From JB111 sp049856175 (lineage in GTDB: Bacteria; Actinomycetota; Actinomycetes; Actinomycetales; Actinomycetaceae): DNA of 64,000 bases. The notes under the pieces are model-generated. The model saw only the letters and a program-made list of their open reading frames with translations, did not search any database and was not told the DNA's origin. The translations under genes were made by a program, and so were the position numbers. Each line of letters starts with the position of its first letter. Positions within the stretch are counted from its first letter, which is position 1. Below, piece by piece: positions 36,850-45,491 of the stretch. The DNA is taken from the NCBI RefSeq assembly GCF_049856175.1, contig NZ_JBNDNA010000004.1, positions 186,001-250,000 on the forward strand. The letters are read 5' to 3'.

Positions 36850-37566
36850 TCAGGACGCGTCCTCGCTGGTGAGGTTGCGCGTCTTGGTGGCGTCGAGCGG
36901 GATGCCCGGGCCCATCGTCGTGCTCATCGTCGCCCGCGAGATGTACCGGCCCTTCGAGCTGCCCGGCTTGAGCCGCAGGATCTCCTCCTGCGCGGCCGCG
37001 TAGTTCTCCACCAGCTTCGTCTCGTCGAACGAGGCCTTGCCGATGACGAAGTGCAGGTTCGCGTGCTTGTCGACGCGGAACTCGATCCGGCCGCCCTTGA
37101 TGTCGTTCACCGCCTTGGCCACGTCCATCGTCACGGTGCCGGTCTTCGGGTTCGGCATGAGGCCACGGGGACCGAGCACGCGGCCGAGCCGGCCGACCTT
37201 GCCCATGAGGTCAGGGGTGGCGATCGCCGAGTCGAAGCCGGTGTAGCCGCCCGCGACCTTCTCGATGAGCTCGTCGCCGCCGACCTCGTCGGCACCCGCG
37301 TCGATGGCCTGCTGCGCACGGTCGCCGACGGCGAAGACCAGGACCCGGGCGGTCTTGCCGGTTCCGTGCGGGAGGTTGACGGTGCCGCGGACCATCTGGT
37401 CCGCCTTGCGGGGGTCGACGCCGAGGCGGAAGACGACCTCGACGGTCTGGTCGAACGTCGTGGTGGCGCCCTCCTTGGCCAGGCGGACCGCCTGGAGCGG
37501 GGCGTAGAGCTCGCCGTCGTGGATCTTCTCGGCGGCCTTGCGGTAGGTCTTGCTGCGCGTGGTCAT
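36850..37566 (-). CDS. rplA: 50S ribosomal protein L1
   Basis: 238 residues: MTTRSKTYRKAAEKIHDGEL, GTVNLPHGTGKTARVLVFAV, RVLGPRGLMPNPKTGTVTMD, and GSSKGRYISRATMSTTMGPG. L1 moves deacylated tRNA at the E site; in many bacteria it represses rplKA. ATG or GTG at 37566 after AGGAGAAGCAGA. Confidence 0.97.
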   Translation of the reverse strand: MTTRSKTYRKAAEKIHDGELYAPLQAVRLAKEGATTTFDQTVEVVFRLGVDPRKADQMVRGTVNLPHGTGKTARVLVFAVGDRAQQAIDAGADEVGGDELIEKVAGGYTGFDSAIATPDLMGKVGRLGRVLGPRGLMPNPKTGTVTMDVAKAVNDIKGGRIEFRVDKHANLHFVIGKASFDETKLVENYAAAQEEILRLKPGSSKGRYISRATMSTTMGPGIPLDATKTRNLTSEDAS

Positions 37567-37658
37567 TCTGCTTCTCCTGTGCTGGGTTCGAGCAGTCGTG
37601 GTCGGTCGGGCCCACGCCGGGCCCTGCCACTGCGCCGCGGTCGCGGCGCCTGCGGGGG

Positions 37659-38090
37659 TCAGCCGTCGACGGTGATCCCCATGGAGCGGGCGGTGCCCGC
37701 GATGATCTTCTCGGCGGCCTCGACGTCGTTCGCGTTGAGGTCCTCCGCCTTGGTGCGCGCGATCTCCTGGACCTGCTCGCGGGAGATCGTGGCGACCTTG
37801 TCGGTGTGCGGGGTCGAGGAGCCCTTCTGCACGCCGGCGGCCTTCTTGATGAGCTCCGCGGCGGGCGGCGTCTTCGTGACGAAGGTGAAGGAACGGTCCT
37901 CGTAGACGGTGATCTCGACGGGGACGACGTTCCCACGCTGCGACTCGGTCGCGGCGTTGTACGCCTTGCAGAACTCCATGATGTTGACGCCGTGCTGACC
38001 CAGGGCGGGTCCGATCGGCGGTGCGGGGGTGGCTGCTCCGGCCTGGATCTGGAGCTTGATGTAGCCGGAGATCTTCTTCTTGGGAGGCAT
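37659..38090 (-). CDS. rplK: 50S ribosomal protein L11
   Basis: 143 residues: MPPKKKISGYIKLQIQAGAA, TPAPPIGPALGQHGVNIMEF, then DRSFTFVTKTPPAAELIKKA and ARSMGITVDG. Forms the GTPase-associated centre and RelA-activation site. A 55-bp gap follows nusG. Confidence 0.97.
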   Translation of the reverse strand: MPPKKKISGYIKLQIQAGAATPAPPIGPALGQHGVNIMEFCKAYNAATESQRGNVVPVEITVYEDRSFTFVTKTPPAAELIKKAAGVQKGSSTPHTDKVATISREQVQEIARTKAEDLNANDVEAAEKIIAGTARSMGITVDG

Positions 38091-38145
38091 TCGGGTCCTT
38101 CGATGGATGGAACGTAGGTCCGCGGCGGCGACCGCGGTCCGTCCC

Positions 38146-38961
38146 CTAGGCCTTGGTGACCTGGGAGAACGAGAGCTCGACCGGGGTCTCCCGGCCGAAG
38201 ATGCTGACGAGCACCTGCAGCTTCCGGCTCTCCACGTGGATCTCGGAGATGGTGGCCGGCAGGGTCTCGAACGGACCGTCGGTGACGGTGACCGTCTCGC
38301 CGATCTCGTAGTCGACGACGACGGGGGCCGCCTCGCCGCCCTGGGGCTGCGGCGCCTCGCCGTCGGCCTCCGCGGCGCCCGCGGCGACCTGCGGGGGCGA
38401 GACGTTGAGCATGGAGATGGCCTCGTCGAGCGTGAGCGGCATCGGGTCGTGGGCGTTGCCGACGAACCCCGTGACGCCCGGCGTGTGTCGCACGACGCCC
38501 CACGACTCGTCGGTCAGCTCCATGCGCACCAGCGTGTAGCCGGGGATGCGCACGCGGTTGACCATCTTGCGCTGGCCGTTCTTGATCTCGGCCACGTCCT
38601 CGGTCGGCACCTCGACCTGGAAGATGTACTCCTCCATGTTCTGGGTCGTCAGCCGGTGCTCGAGGTTGGCCTTCACGCGCTTCTCGAAGCCTGCGTAGGT
38701 GTGGACGACGTACCAGTCGCCGGGCAGCATCCGCATCTCGAGCCGGAACGCGGCCTCGGGGTCGAGCTCGGGCTCGGCGTCGTCGGCCTGGTCCGCGCCG
38801 TCGACGGGCTCGTCGGTGGCGCCGGGGGCGTCGTCCCCCGCGGTGGGGGCGTCCGCCTCGGCTCCTGCGTCGGCGCCGTCAGGGGTCGACGCGGCGGCCT
38901 CGGCGTCCACGCCCAGGTCGTCGGTCGACGTGCTGTCGTCGCCATGGAAGTCCACAGACAC
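38146..38961 (-). CDS. nusG: transcription termination/antitermination protein NusG
   Basis: 271 residues, with a long acidic Ala/Asp-rich N-terminus of about 75 residues as in other actinobacteria. The NGN domain has WYVVHTYAGFEKRVKANLEH and GYTLVRMELTDESWGVVRHT, PGVTGFVG; a linker of about 35 residues (AAEADGEAPQPQGGEAAPV) leads to the KOW domain (VTVTDGPFETLPATISEI). It binds RNA polymerase and S10 or Rho. Confidence 0.95.
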   Translation of the reverse strand: MSVDFHGDDSTSTDDLGVDAEAAASTPDGADAGAEADAPTAGDDAPGATDEPVDGADQADDAEPELDPEAAFRLEMRMLPGDWYVVHTYAGFEKRVKANLEHRLTTQNMEEYIFQVEVPTEDVAEIKNGQRKMVNRVRIPGYTLVRMELTDESWGVVRHTPGVTGFVGNAHDPMPLTLDEAISMLNVSPPQVAAGAAEADGEAPQPQGGEAAPVVVDYEIGETVTVTDGPFETLPATISEIHVESRKLQVLVSIFGRETPVELSFSQVTKA

Positions 38962-39042
38962 GAGGGAACATCCTCCTTGGATGTGTCGGTCGCGCGACCG
39001 GTCGGTCGCACGGGTTCACGGCCCGAGGGCCCTGGTCTCGGC

Positions 39043-39294
39043 TCAGCCGAACGTCCACAGGGCGAGCTGGCCGAACACGAGGTCCAGCACTCCGACGATG
39101 GCCATCATCACGAGGACGAAGACGACGACGACGAAGAAGTACGTGATGAGCTCGCGCCGGGTGGGGCGCACCACCTTGCGGATCTCGGCGAAGACCTGCC
39201 GGATGAAGCGCGCGATGCGTGCGAACAGCCCGCGCCGGGGCTCGACCTCCGCCTTGCGTCCGGAGCCGCCCTCGGCGGCCGTCGTCTCGCTCAC
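39043..39294 (-). CDS. secE: preprotein translocase subunit SecE
   Basis: 83 residues, single transmembrane helix (ELITYFFVVVVFVLVMMAIV) preceded by the conserved amphipathic EIRKVVRPTRRE. GTG at 39294; an upstream in-frame extension lacks family support and would run toward the tRNA. Essential clamp of SecY; the secE-nusG pairing is conserved. Confidence 0.93.
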   Translation of the reverse strand: MSETTAAEGGSGRKAEVEPRRGLFARIARFIRQVFAEIRKVVRPTRRELITYFFVVVVFVLVMMAIVGVLDLVFGQLALWTFG

Positions 39295-39406
39295 GTCAAC
39301 ACTGTCCCTCGCCTGTCGCCGGTGGCCCGCTCCCGGCACGGGTGCGGGCGCGCCCACCATCGGTGGGTCGGGCCCGACGGCTGTCGTTCTCCTGCGCCGT
39401 CAGGTG

Positions 39407-39479
39407 CAGGGCAGGAGGGACTCGAACCCTCAACCGCCGGTTTTGGAGACCGGTGCGCTGCCAATTGCGCCACTGCCCT
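39407..39479 (-). tRNA. tRNA-Trp (anticodon CCA)
   Basis: A 73-nt cloverleaf. The 7-bp acceptor stem pairs AGGGCAG with CTGCCCT, discriminator G. The anticodon stem CCGGT/ACCGG encloses loop CTCCAAA with anticodon CCA; the T-arm is GAGGG-TTCGAGT-CCCTC. CCA is not encoded. Its position just upstream of secE is conserved in bacteria. Confidence 0.95.
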
Positions 39480-39543
39480 TCGGCGGCGACCCACCACCGT
39501 GCGGGCACGGGGAAGTCTGCGGGTCTGACGCCGCCGATGGACC

Positions 39544-39572
39544 ATAGTACGCACCGCCCAGGGCATGGTCGA
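39544..39572 (-). promoter_or_regulatory. promoter for tRNA-Trp (and secE-nusG)
   Basis: On the minus strand TCGACC (39572-39567), 17 bp, TACTAT (39549-39544), about 60 bp before the tRNA. No other promoter is evident between the tRNA and secE, so the tRNA may be processed from a secE transcript. Confidence 0.55.
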
Positions 39573-39664
39573 CCGTGGTGCGGAAGGTCACGCGTCACAC
39601 CCGGCGTCGCGCGACCCCGACGACCGGGTCCCGGACGGGGAGGGACGCCGGGCGCGGACCGTGC

Positions 39665-39670
39665 CACGAT
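39665..39670 (+). promoter_or_regulatory. possible leaderless -10 for aminotransferase
   Basis: CACGAT seven nt before the GTG start, no ribosome site. The box departs from TAnnnT at position 1, so support is moderate. Confidence 0.3.
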
Positions 39671-39677
39671 GGTTGTC

Positions 39678-40889
39678 GTGACGACGACAGCCGACTCCCG
39701 TCCCCGCATCTCCGCCCGACTCGCCGGCATCGCCGAGTCCGCGACGCTCGCCGTCGACGCCAAGGCCAAGGCGCTCAAGGCCGAGGGCCGGCCCGTCATC
39801 GGCCTCGGCGCCGGCGAGCCGGACTTCCCGACGCCGGACTACATCGTCGAGGCGGCGGTCGCGGCGGCCAAGGACCCGGTCAACCACCGGTACTCCCCCG
39901 CGGGTGGCCTGCCCGCGCTCAAGGAGGCGATCGCGGCCAAGACGCTGCGCGACTCCGGCTACCCGATCGACCCGAGCAGCGTGCTCGTGACCAACGGAGG
40001 CAAGCAGGCCGTCTTCCAGGCGTTCGCCGCGGTGCTGGACCCGGGCGACGAGGTGCTGCTCCCCTCGCCGTACTGGACCACCTACCCGGAGGCGATCTCG
40101 CTGGCGGGCGGCGTGGCCGTGCCGGTGTTCGCCGGTGCCGAGCGCAGCTACAAGGTCGACGTCGACCTCCTCGAGGCCGCCCGCTCGGCGCGCACGAAGG
40201 TCCTCGTGCTCTGCTCGCCGTCGAACCCGACCGGCACGGTCTACTCCCGCGAGGAGACCGAGCGCATCGGCCGCTGGGCGCTCGAGCACGGCATCTGGGT
40301 GATCACCGATGAGATCTACGAGCACCTCGTGTACGGCGACGCCGAGTTCACGCCCGTCCTGGGCGTCGTCCCCGAGCTCGCCGACACCACCATCGTGCTC
40401 AACGGGGTCGCCAAGACGTACGCGATGACCGGATGGCGCGTGGGCTGGCTCGTCGGACCGGCCGACGTCGTGAAGGCCGCGACGAACTTCCAGTCGCACC
40501 TGACCTCGAACGTGGCCAACGTCAGCCAGCGCGCCGCCGTCGCCGCCGTGTCCGGCGACCTCACCGCGGTGGCGGAGATGCGGATGGCGTTCGACCGGCG
40601 TCGCCGGCTGGTCGTCGACCTCCTGCGGGCGATCGACGGGATCGAGGTGCCGGAGCCGAAGGGCGCGTTCTACGCCTACCCCTCGGTCGAGGGGCTCCTC
40701 GGCCGCACGTTCCGCGGCCGGACCCCGCAGACCTCCGCCGAGCTCGCCTCGCTCATCCTCGAGGAGGTCGAGGTCGCGGTCGTGCCGGGCGAGGCCTTCG
40801 GCCCGTCGGGGTTCCTCCGGCTGAGCTACGCCACGTCCGACGAGAACCTCACCGAGGCGCTCGGACGCATGGCGGAGCTGCTCCGCTGA
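39678..40889 (+). CDS. pyridoxal-phosphate aminotransferase, aspartate type
   Basis: 403 residues of fold-type I class I aminotransferase. GAGEPDFPTPDYIVEAA, CSPSNPTGTVYSREE, and NGVAKTYAMTGWRVGWLVGP (with the PLP-binding Lys) are clear, and the C-terminal GFLRLSYATSDENL carries the carboxylate-binding Arg. Probably transfers the amino group between aspartate and 2-oxoglutarate, though substrate cannot be fixed from sequence. The GTG at 39678 (VTTTADSRPRISARLAGIAE) is preferred over an ATG at 39669 because relatives begin MTTT and CACGAT ends 7 nt upstream (leaderless). Divergent from tRNA-Trp. Confidence 0.88.
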   Translation: MTTTADSRPRISARLAGIAESATLAVDAKAKALKAEGRPVIGLGAGEPDFPTPDYIVEAAVAAAKDPVNHRYSPAGGLPALKEAIAAKTLRDSGYPIDPSSVLVTNGGKQAVFQAFAAVLDPGDEVLLPSPYWTTYPEAISLAGGVAVPVFAGAERSYKVDVDLLEAARSARTKVLVLCSPSNPTGTVYSREETERIGRWALEHGIWVITDEIYEHLVYGDAEFTPVLGVVPELADTTIVLNGVAKTYAMTGWRVGWLVGPADVVKAATNFQSHLTSNVANVSQRAAVAAVSGDLTAVAEMRMAFDRRRRLVVDLLRAIDGIEVPEPKGAFYAYPSVEGLLGRTFRGRTPQTSAELASLILEEVEVAVVPGEAFGPSGFLRLSYATSDENLTEALGRMAELLR

Positions 40890-40916
40890 ACGGAGCACCC
40901 CGAGGACGAGGTGGCC

Positions 40917-40948
40917 ACGGGCCCGGCGCGACGGCGCCGGGCCCGTGC
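40917..40948 (+). terminator. hairpin terminator after aminotransferase
   Basis: A perfect 14-bp stem (CACGGGCCCGGCGC at 40917-40930, complement 40935-40948) with a GACG loop, 28 bp beyond the stop. Confidence 0.8.
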
Positions 40949-40994
40949 CCGTCCCGGGAGCCGGCGCAAGGCGCTGAGAGTCCCGCAGCCCGTG

Positions 40995-41032
40995 TCTCAT
41001 CTCCGCCTCATCCCGGCCACGGACACTAGCGT
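40995..41032 (+). promoter_or_regulatory. tandem CTCATC sites and -10 of the two-component operon
   Basis: TCTCATCTCCG (40995-41005) and CCTCATCCCGG (41006-41016) are tandem 11-bp units sharing CTCATC, one helical turn apart, the layout of OmpR/PhoB-type binding sites. TAGCGT at 41027-41032 could be the -10. This would let the response regulator control its own operon. Confidence 0.5.
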
Positions 41033-41071
41033 GGGCAGGGCCGCGACGGGCGGCCCGGAGGAGGCTGGGAC

Positions 41072-42733
41072 GTGGACGGACGCAGGAGCGGCACCGCCGG
41101 GCCCGCCCGCGCGCCCGCGCGCGACGCCGCGCCGTCGGCCCCCACGCCCGAGGCGGCGGTGCACGAGGAGGCCCCCGACCCCGGAGCGGCCACGCCGACG
41201 CAGGCGGACCGCCCGTGGTACCGCCGCAGCACGGTGCGGGCCAAGATCATCCGGACGGTCCTGCTGCTCACCGGCCTCACGCTCGTGGTCGTCGGCAGCA
41301 CCGCGGTGTGGCTGGAACGGGGCCGGGCCATCGACTCGGTCGACGCGACGCTCCAGCGCACCACCCAGGAGATGGCCGCGCTGCTGAGCGAGGGCGAGGC
41401 CGTGAGCGCCGCCGACGGCATCTCCGGCGCGGTCTGGACGGCGATGTCCTCGGAGGTCCCGGCGGACAACGAGGGGGCCATGGGATTCGTCGGCACGGAC
41501 GCGCGCTGGTGGCAGCCCGGCGGCCTGGACATGGGCGCGGACGACGAGCTCATCGCCGCCCTCACCGCTGCGGTCGAGGACGGGCGAGGGACCATCAGCT
41601 CGGTCTCGACGTCGATGGCGACCTACCGGTACGCGATGCTGCCCGTGTCGATCGACCCCGAGGGCAGCCCACCGGGCGCGCCGACGTCGGGCGCCGTGGT
41701 CATCGCATTCGACATGGACGCCGAGCTCGCCCCGGTGTGGGCGTCGGCCCGCACCTACCTCGTCGTCTCCGTCGTGTCGATGCTGGTGGTCGGGGTCGTC
41801 GCCTGGGTGGTGTCGGGCCGGCTCCTCTCCCCGTTGCGGGAGCTGCGCTCGACCGCGGAGCGCATCACCGAGACCGACCTGTCGGGCCGGATCCAGGCGG
41901 AGGGGTCCGACGACGTCGCCGACCTCGCCCGGACGGTCAACGCGATGCTCGCCCGCCTCGAGGGTTCGTTCCGTTCCCAGCGCCGGCTGCTGGACGACGC
42001 CGGGCACGAGCTGCGCACTCCGATCACCATCGTCCGTGGGCACCTCGAGCTGATGAACCCCGACGACGCCGACGATGCCCGCCAGACCCGCGAGCTGACG
42101 ATCTCCGAGCTCGACCGCATGCACCGCCTGGCCGACGACCTCGTCATGCTCGCCAAGGCGGACGCACCGACGTTCGTCCAGCCGGGCCCGACCGACCTGG
42201 GGCCGATGCTCGACAACGTGCTGGACCAGATCCGTCAGCTCGGCGAGCGCCGGTTCGTCATCGACGCGCGGCTCGAGGCCGAGGCGGTCGTCGACGGTCA
42301 GCGGCTCACGCAGGCCCTCATCCAGCTCGCCGCGAACGCGGTGAAGTTCTCCGCGGCCGGCTCGACGGTCGCGCTCGGTTCGGCGACCGAGTCCGGGCGG
42401 CTCCACCTGTGGGTGCGCGACGAGGGCCGCGGCATCGCCCCGGAGGACCAGCGCCGCATCTTCGAGCGGTTCGCCCGCACGAACCGGCCCGGGGAGGAGC
42501 GCACGGACGGCAGCGGGCTCGGTCTCGCCATCGTCAGCGCGATCGCCGAGGCGCACGGCGGGCGCGTGGACGTCGCCTCGGAGCCGGGCCGTGGGTCCAC
42601 GTTCGTGCTCGACCTCCCGGCCCGCGCGCTCGAGCTCGACCTGGACGTCGACCTGGACGCACCGCAGGAGGCCGGTGAGCCCGGCCGGGCCCGGGTCAGC
42701 ACCACGGAGACAGCTCGCGAAGGGAGCAGGTAG
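41072..42733 (+). CDS. two-component sensor histidine kinase
   Basis: 553 residues, GTG at 41072 after GGAGGAGG. A cytoplasmic Ala/Pro-rich N-terminus, TM1 (about 57-82), an extracytoplasmic sensor of about 145 residues with no recognised family, TM2 (about 229-248), HAMP, HisKA with phospho-acceptor His312 in LLDDAGHELRTPITIVRG, and HATPase with N (AANAVKFS), DEGRGIAP and DGSGLGLAI boxes. The signal is unknown. It overlaps the regulator by one base. Confidence 0.93.
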   Translation: MDGRRSGTAGPARAPARDAAPSAPTPEAAVHEEAPDPGAATPTQADRPWYRRSTVRAKIIRTVLLLTGLTLVVVGSTAVWLERGRAIDSVDATLQRTTQEMAALLSEGEAVSAADGISGAVWTAMSSEVPADNEGAMGFVGTDARWWQPGGLDMGADDELIAALTAAVEDGRGTISSVSTSMATYRYAMLPVSIDPEGSPPGAPTSGAVVIAFDMDAELAPVWASARTYLVVSVVSMLVVGVVAWVVSGRLLSPLRELRSTAERITETDLSGRIQAEGSDDVADLARTVNAMLARLEGSFRSQRRLLDDAGHELRTPITIVRGHLELMNPDDADDARQTRELTISELDRMHRLADDLVMLAKADAPTFVQPGPTDLGPMLDNVLDQIRQLGERRFVIDARLEAEAVVDGQRLTQALIQLAANAVKFSAAGSTVALGSATESGRLHLWVRDEGRGIAPEDQRRIFERFARTNRPGEERTDGSGLGLAIVSAIAEAHGGRVDVASEPGRGSTFVLDLPARALELDLDVDLDAPQEAGEPGRARVSTTETAREGSR

Positions 42734-43407
42734 TGGCACAGATCCTCATCATCGAGGACGAGGCGGGCATCGCCTCGTTCGTCACGAAGGGCCTGACGGC
42801 TGCCGGGCACCAGCCGACGGCGGTCACCACCGGCAGGGCCGGGCTCGACCACGTCCGCACCGGCGGGTACGACCTCGTCATCCTCGACATCGGCCTGCCG
42901 GACGTCGACGGCTTCGAGGTGCTGCAGACCCTGCGCGGCGAGGGGCACACCCTGCCCGTCATCATGCTGACGGCACGCTCGTCGGTCGACGACACGGTGA
43001 CCGGGCTGGAGTCCGGTGCCGACGACTACATGCCCAAGCCGTTCCGGTTCGAGGAGCTCCTGGCCCGCGTACGCCTCCGGCTGCGCTCGGCCCAGACGGC
43101 CTCGTCCGGGGCCGACCCGACCCACCTCCAGGTCGACGACCTCACCCTGGACGTGCGCACGCGGCAGGCCACGGTCGCGGGACGCACCGTCGACCTGTCC
43201 GCCCGCGAGTTCGCCCTGCTCGAGACCTTCCTGCTGCACCCCGGCCAGGTGCTCTCCCGCGAGCAGATCCTCTCGCGCGTGTGGGGCTACGACTTCGACC
43301 CGGGGTCCAACGTGGTCGACGTCTACGTGCGCTACCTGCGCAAGAAGATCGGTGCGGAGCGCATCCAGACGGTCCCGCGGATGGGCTACCGGCTCGTCAC
43401 CGGCTGA
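42733..43407 (+). CDS. OmpR/PhoB-family response regulator
   Basis: 224 residues. The receiver domain has the acidic pair Glu8/Asp9, phospho-acceptor Asp52 (ILDIGLPD), Thr80 and Lys102 (PKPF). The winged-helix output (about 130-224) has LSAREFALLETFLLHPGQVL and VDVYVRYLRKKIG. Likely targets are its own operon and the adjacent secreted-protein gene, suggested by CTCATC motifs upstream of each. Confidence 0.95.
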   Translation: MAQILIIEDEAGIASFVTKGLTAAGHQPTAVTTGRAGLDHVRTGGYDLVILDIGLPDVDGFEVLQTLRGEGHTLPVIMLTARSSVDDTVTGLESGADDYMPKPFRFEELLARVRLRLRSAQTASSGADPTHLQVDDLTLDVRTRQATVAGRTVDLSAREFALLETFLLHPGQVLSREQILSRVWGYDFDPGSNVVDVYVRYLRKKIGAERIQTVPRMGYRLVTG

Positions 43408-43489
43408 CCGGGCCGCTCGGCTCCTGGCATCGACCCGCGCCGGCCGACCGCGGTCCTCGCCGGTCGACGTCCGTCCTCGCCGCCGGGCG

Positions 43490-43933
43490 TCAGTCGTCGG
43501 GGCTCTCGGCGCTCTCGGGGCTGTCGGGCGAGTCCGGGCTCTCGACCGGGGCCGGAGCGGGCGCCGGCACGGGTGCCGGGGCAGGCGCGGGTGCAGGCGG
43601 CGGAGCCGGTGCGGGCGCGGGCGCGGGGGGCGGCTCGGGCGAGGCGGCCGAGACGGAGCTGCGCTCCGGCGGCACCGTCGTCGCCTCCTCCGTGGGCGAG
43701 GCCGGCTCGGTGGTGGGCTCCTCGGCCCCGTCCGTGGTCGACTCCCCCGTCCCGTCCGTCGTGGACTCCCCGGTCCCGTCGCTGCTCGACTCCGACGGCG
43801 AGACGCGGGCCGGGGGGATCCGCACGGAGTCCAGCTCCACGTCCTCGGCCTCGGCACCGGCCAGGACGGTCCCTCCGACGACGGCGACGGCCGACAGCGA
43901 CCCGACCGCGATCCACGACGCCTTCGTGCGCAT
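43490..43933 (-). CDS. small secreted or anchored Pro/Ala/Ser/Thr-rich protein
   Basis: 147 residues, unknown function. ATG at 43933 with GGAAGGGA upstream. MRTKASWIAVGSLSAVAVVG is a signal or anchor; then Thr/Asp/Glu repeats (DGTGESTT), a (PA)n run at about 100-130, and SPDSPDSPESAESPDD at the end. Order and composition match the protein at 2133-2696, including the GxLSAVA core of the hydrophobic segment. It converges on the response-regulator gene 82 bp away. It may be a target or an input of that system. Confidence 0.72.
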   Translation of the reverse strand: MRTKASWIAVGSLSAVAVVGGTVLAGAEAEDVELDSVRIPPARVSPSESSSDGTGESTTDGTGESTTDGAEEPTTEPASPTEEATTVPPERSSVSAASPEPPPAPAPAPAPPPAPAPAPAPVPAPAPAPVESPDSPDSPESAESPDD

Positions 43934-44027
43934 CCGTGCTCGTCCCTTCCGGTGCTCGACGGTCGGCGGCAGGTCGCCCGCCGACCCGACCATCCTCGTC
44001 GCGGGCGGTGAGGTCGTGCCCAGCGGC

Positions 44028-44047
44028 GGATGAGAGGACTCTCATCC
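44028..44047. promoter_or_regulatory. 9+9 palindrome upstream of the secreted-protein gene
   Basis: GGATGAGAG-GA-CTCTCATCC, perfect arms, 95-115 bp before the start at 43933 and 50 bp after the kinase-fold gene's stop. CTCATCC is the same core as the tandem sites ahead of the sensor kinase, so it is a candidate site for the response regulator. Confidence 0.55.
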
Positions 44048-44098
44048 ACGGCGACCGGGGGCGTCGGACGACCGGCCCCGGACCGGCGTCCCGGCTGG

Positions 44099-45394
44099 TC
44101 AGCCGACGGGCGGCGGCACGACGAAGGGGCCGGTCACGCGGCCGGCGGTGAAGTCTCGCGCGCGGGCCAACCAGGCCTCCGCGGTGACGAGCCGCCCCTC
44201 GGCGTCGGCCCGCCACCTCCCGTCGGCCCGCTTGGCCCCCGCCACCAGCGACAGGGTGACGCCGGCGGCCCGGGTGCAGACCTGGACGGGATCGACCATC
44301 TGCTCGCAGAGCTGCGTCCAGCGCGCGAGCACGTGCGGGACCGCCGGGTACCGGTCGGGCGCGAGGTGGACGAGGACCGAGACGTGGCCCAGCAGGCAGG
44401 CGAGGTCGTCGCTGCGGTGGCCGGGCCCGAGAGAGTCGACGTCGAGCAGGCTCGAGACCGCGGTGATCCCCTCCCGGGGGTCCATGAGCACGTTGGCCTC
44501 GTAGAAGTCCCCGTGCACGGGCACGACGGGCTGCGGCGGACCGGCGTGGAGGAGCTGGTCGATACCGGCGGCGAGCGCCCTCGTGCGCGCCTCGGCCTCG
44601 GGGACGACGGTCGCCGCCGCGTGGGCGTAGTGGTTCGCCCGCTCGGACCAGGCCGAGCGGCGGGCCAGCTGGAGGGCCGCGGGCGGCAGGGTGTCGAGCG
44701 TGCGCACGAGGGCGTGCAGCACGGCGTCGGTCTCGTGCCCCGGACCGCGGTGCAGCACGCGCGCGAGCGACTCCCCCTGCCCCTCGGCGAGGACGGCGAG
44801 CCCGGCCGGCTCCTCCGCGACCACCGCCGGCGCGGGCACCCCAGCGGAGGTGAGCATCCGGTGGCGCCCGACGAGGTCCGCGAGCGAGACCGGCCGGACC
44901 ACCTTGACGTAGTGGACGCGCCCGGAGGCGCCCGTCGCGCGCAGGACCGCGCGGCGCGTGGGTCGATAGGCGACGAGCTCGAGCGTGACCTGCTCACCGA
45001 GCCGCTGGGACATCTTCGCGGAGTCGCACGCGGTGGCCAGCGCGGGCAGCTCCGGGTCGGCCGGGTGCCGCCACAGGTGGACCACCGGGCCACGGCCGTC
45101 CGGCGGCTCGAGACGGACGAGCCCGGGCCCCGCCGCGCGGGTGAGACGTGCGGTGGTCGCGCACAGGTACTCCTCCGTGCGCTTGCGCGACCCGTCGGCG
45201 GCGGTCCGCTCGACCGTGGCGGTGTAGCCGACCGTCACGCCCGCGCCCGGGCGGTGGTGGACGGTGTGCACGGCCCACTCCACGAGCCTGCCGTCGTCGG
45301 GCACGAGGGCGGACGTGAGGACGTCACCGGCGTCGGGCCCCGTCAGCAGGGCGACGTCGGCCGGCTCCCTCATCGCCGCCGCCGAGATGCTCAT
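44099..45394 (-). CDS. phosphotransferase-fold protein (APH family)
   Basis: 431 residues. The APH/choline-kinase fold is marked by VPVHGDFYEANVLM (catalytic loop, HGDxxxxN) and LLDVDSLGPGHRSDDLACLL (metal-binding Asp, D-x-D). The N-terminal 150 residues are less conserved. Substrate unknown; could phosphorylate a sugar, amino alcohol or aminoglycoside, and there is no basis to call it a resistance gene. The ATG at 45394 and a second ATG seven codons later are both possible; neither has a ribosome site. Divergent from the deaminase-like gene by 97 bp. Confidence 0.78.
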   Translation of the reverse strand: MSISAAAMREPADVALLTGPDAGDVLTSALVPDDGRLVEWAVHTVHHRPGAGVTVGYTATVERTAADGSRKRTEEYLCATTARLTRAAGPGLVRLEPPDGRGPVVHLWRHPADPELPALATACDSAKMSQRLGEQVTLELVAYRPTRRAVLRATGASGRVHYVKVVRPVSLADLVGRHRMLTSAGVPAPAVVAEEPAGLAVLAEGQGESLARVLHRGPGHETDAVLHALVRTLDTLPPAALQLARRSAWSERANHYAHAAATVVPEAEARTRALAAGIDQLLHAGPPQPVVPVHGDFYEANVLMDPREGITAVSSLLDVDSLGPGHRSDDLACLLGHVSVLVHLAPDRYPAVPHVLARWTQLCEQMVDPVQVCTRAAGVTLSLVAGAKRADGRWRADAEGRLVTAEAWLARARDFTAGRVTGPFVVPPPVG

Positions 45395-45479
45395 GACGAA
45401 ATAAGATCACACGCGCGCGGCCCGTGCGCCATCGAGGCGCCCGAGCCGCTCCCGGCCCGCGTCCGACCCCCTGTCCTGG

Positions 45480-45485
45480 CATGAT
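45480..45485 (+). promoter_or_regulatory. possible leaderless -10 for deaminase operon
   Basis: CATGAT, then 6 nt, then the ATG at 45492, with no ribosome site before the ATG. Same geometry as truA and the gene at 56531. Confidence 0.4.
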
Positions 45486-45491
45486 GTCCCG

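Noticed and set aside
44099..45394. Aminoglycoside resistance gene
   Set aside because: The fold is shared by many sugar and choline kinases; nothing in the sequence points to an antibiotic substrate.
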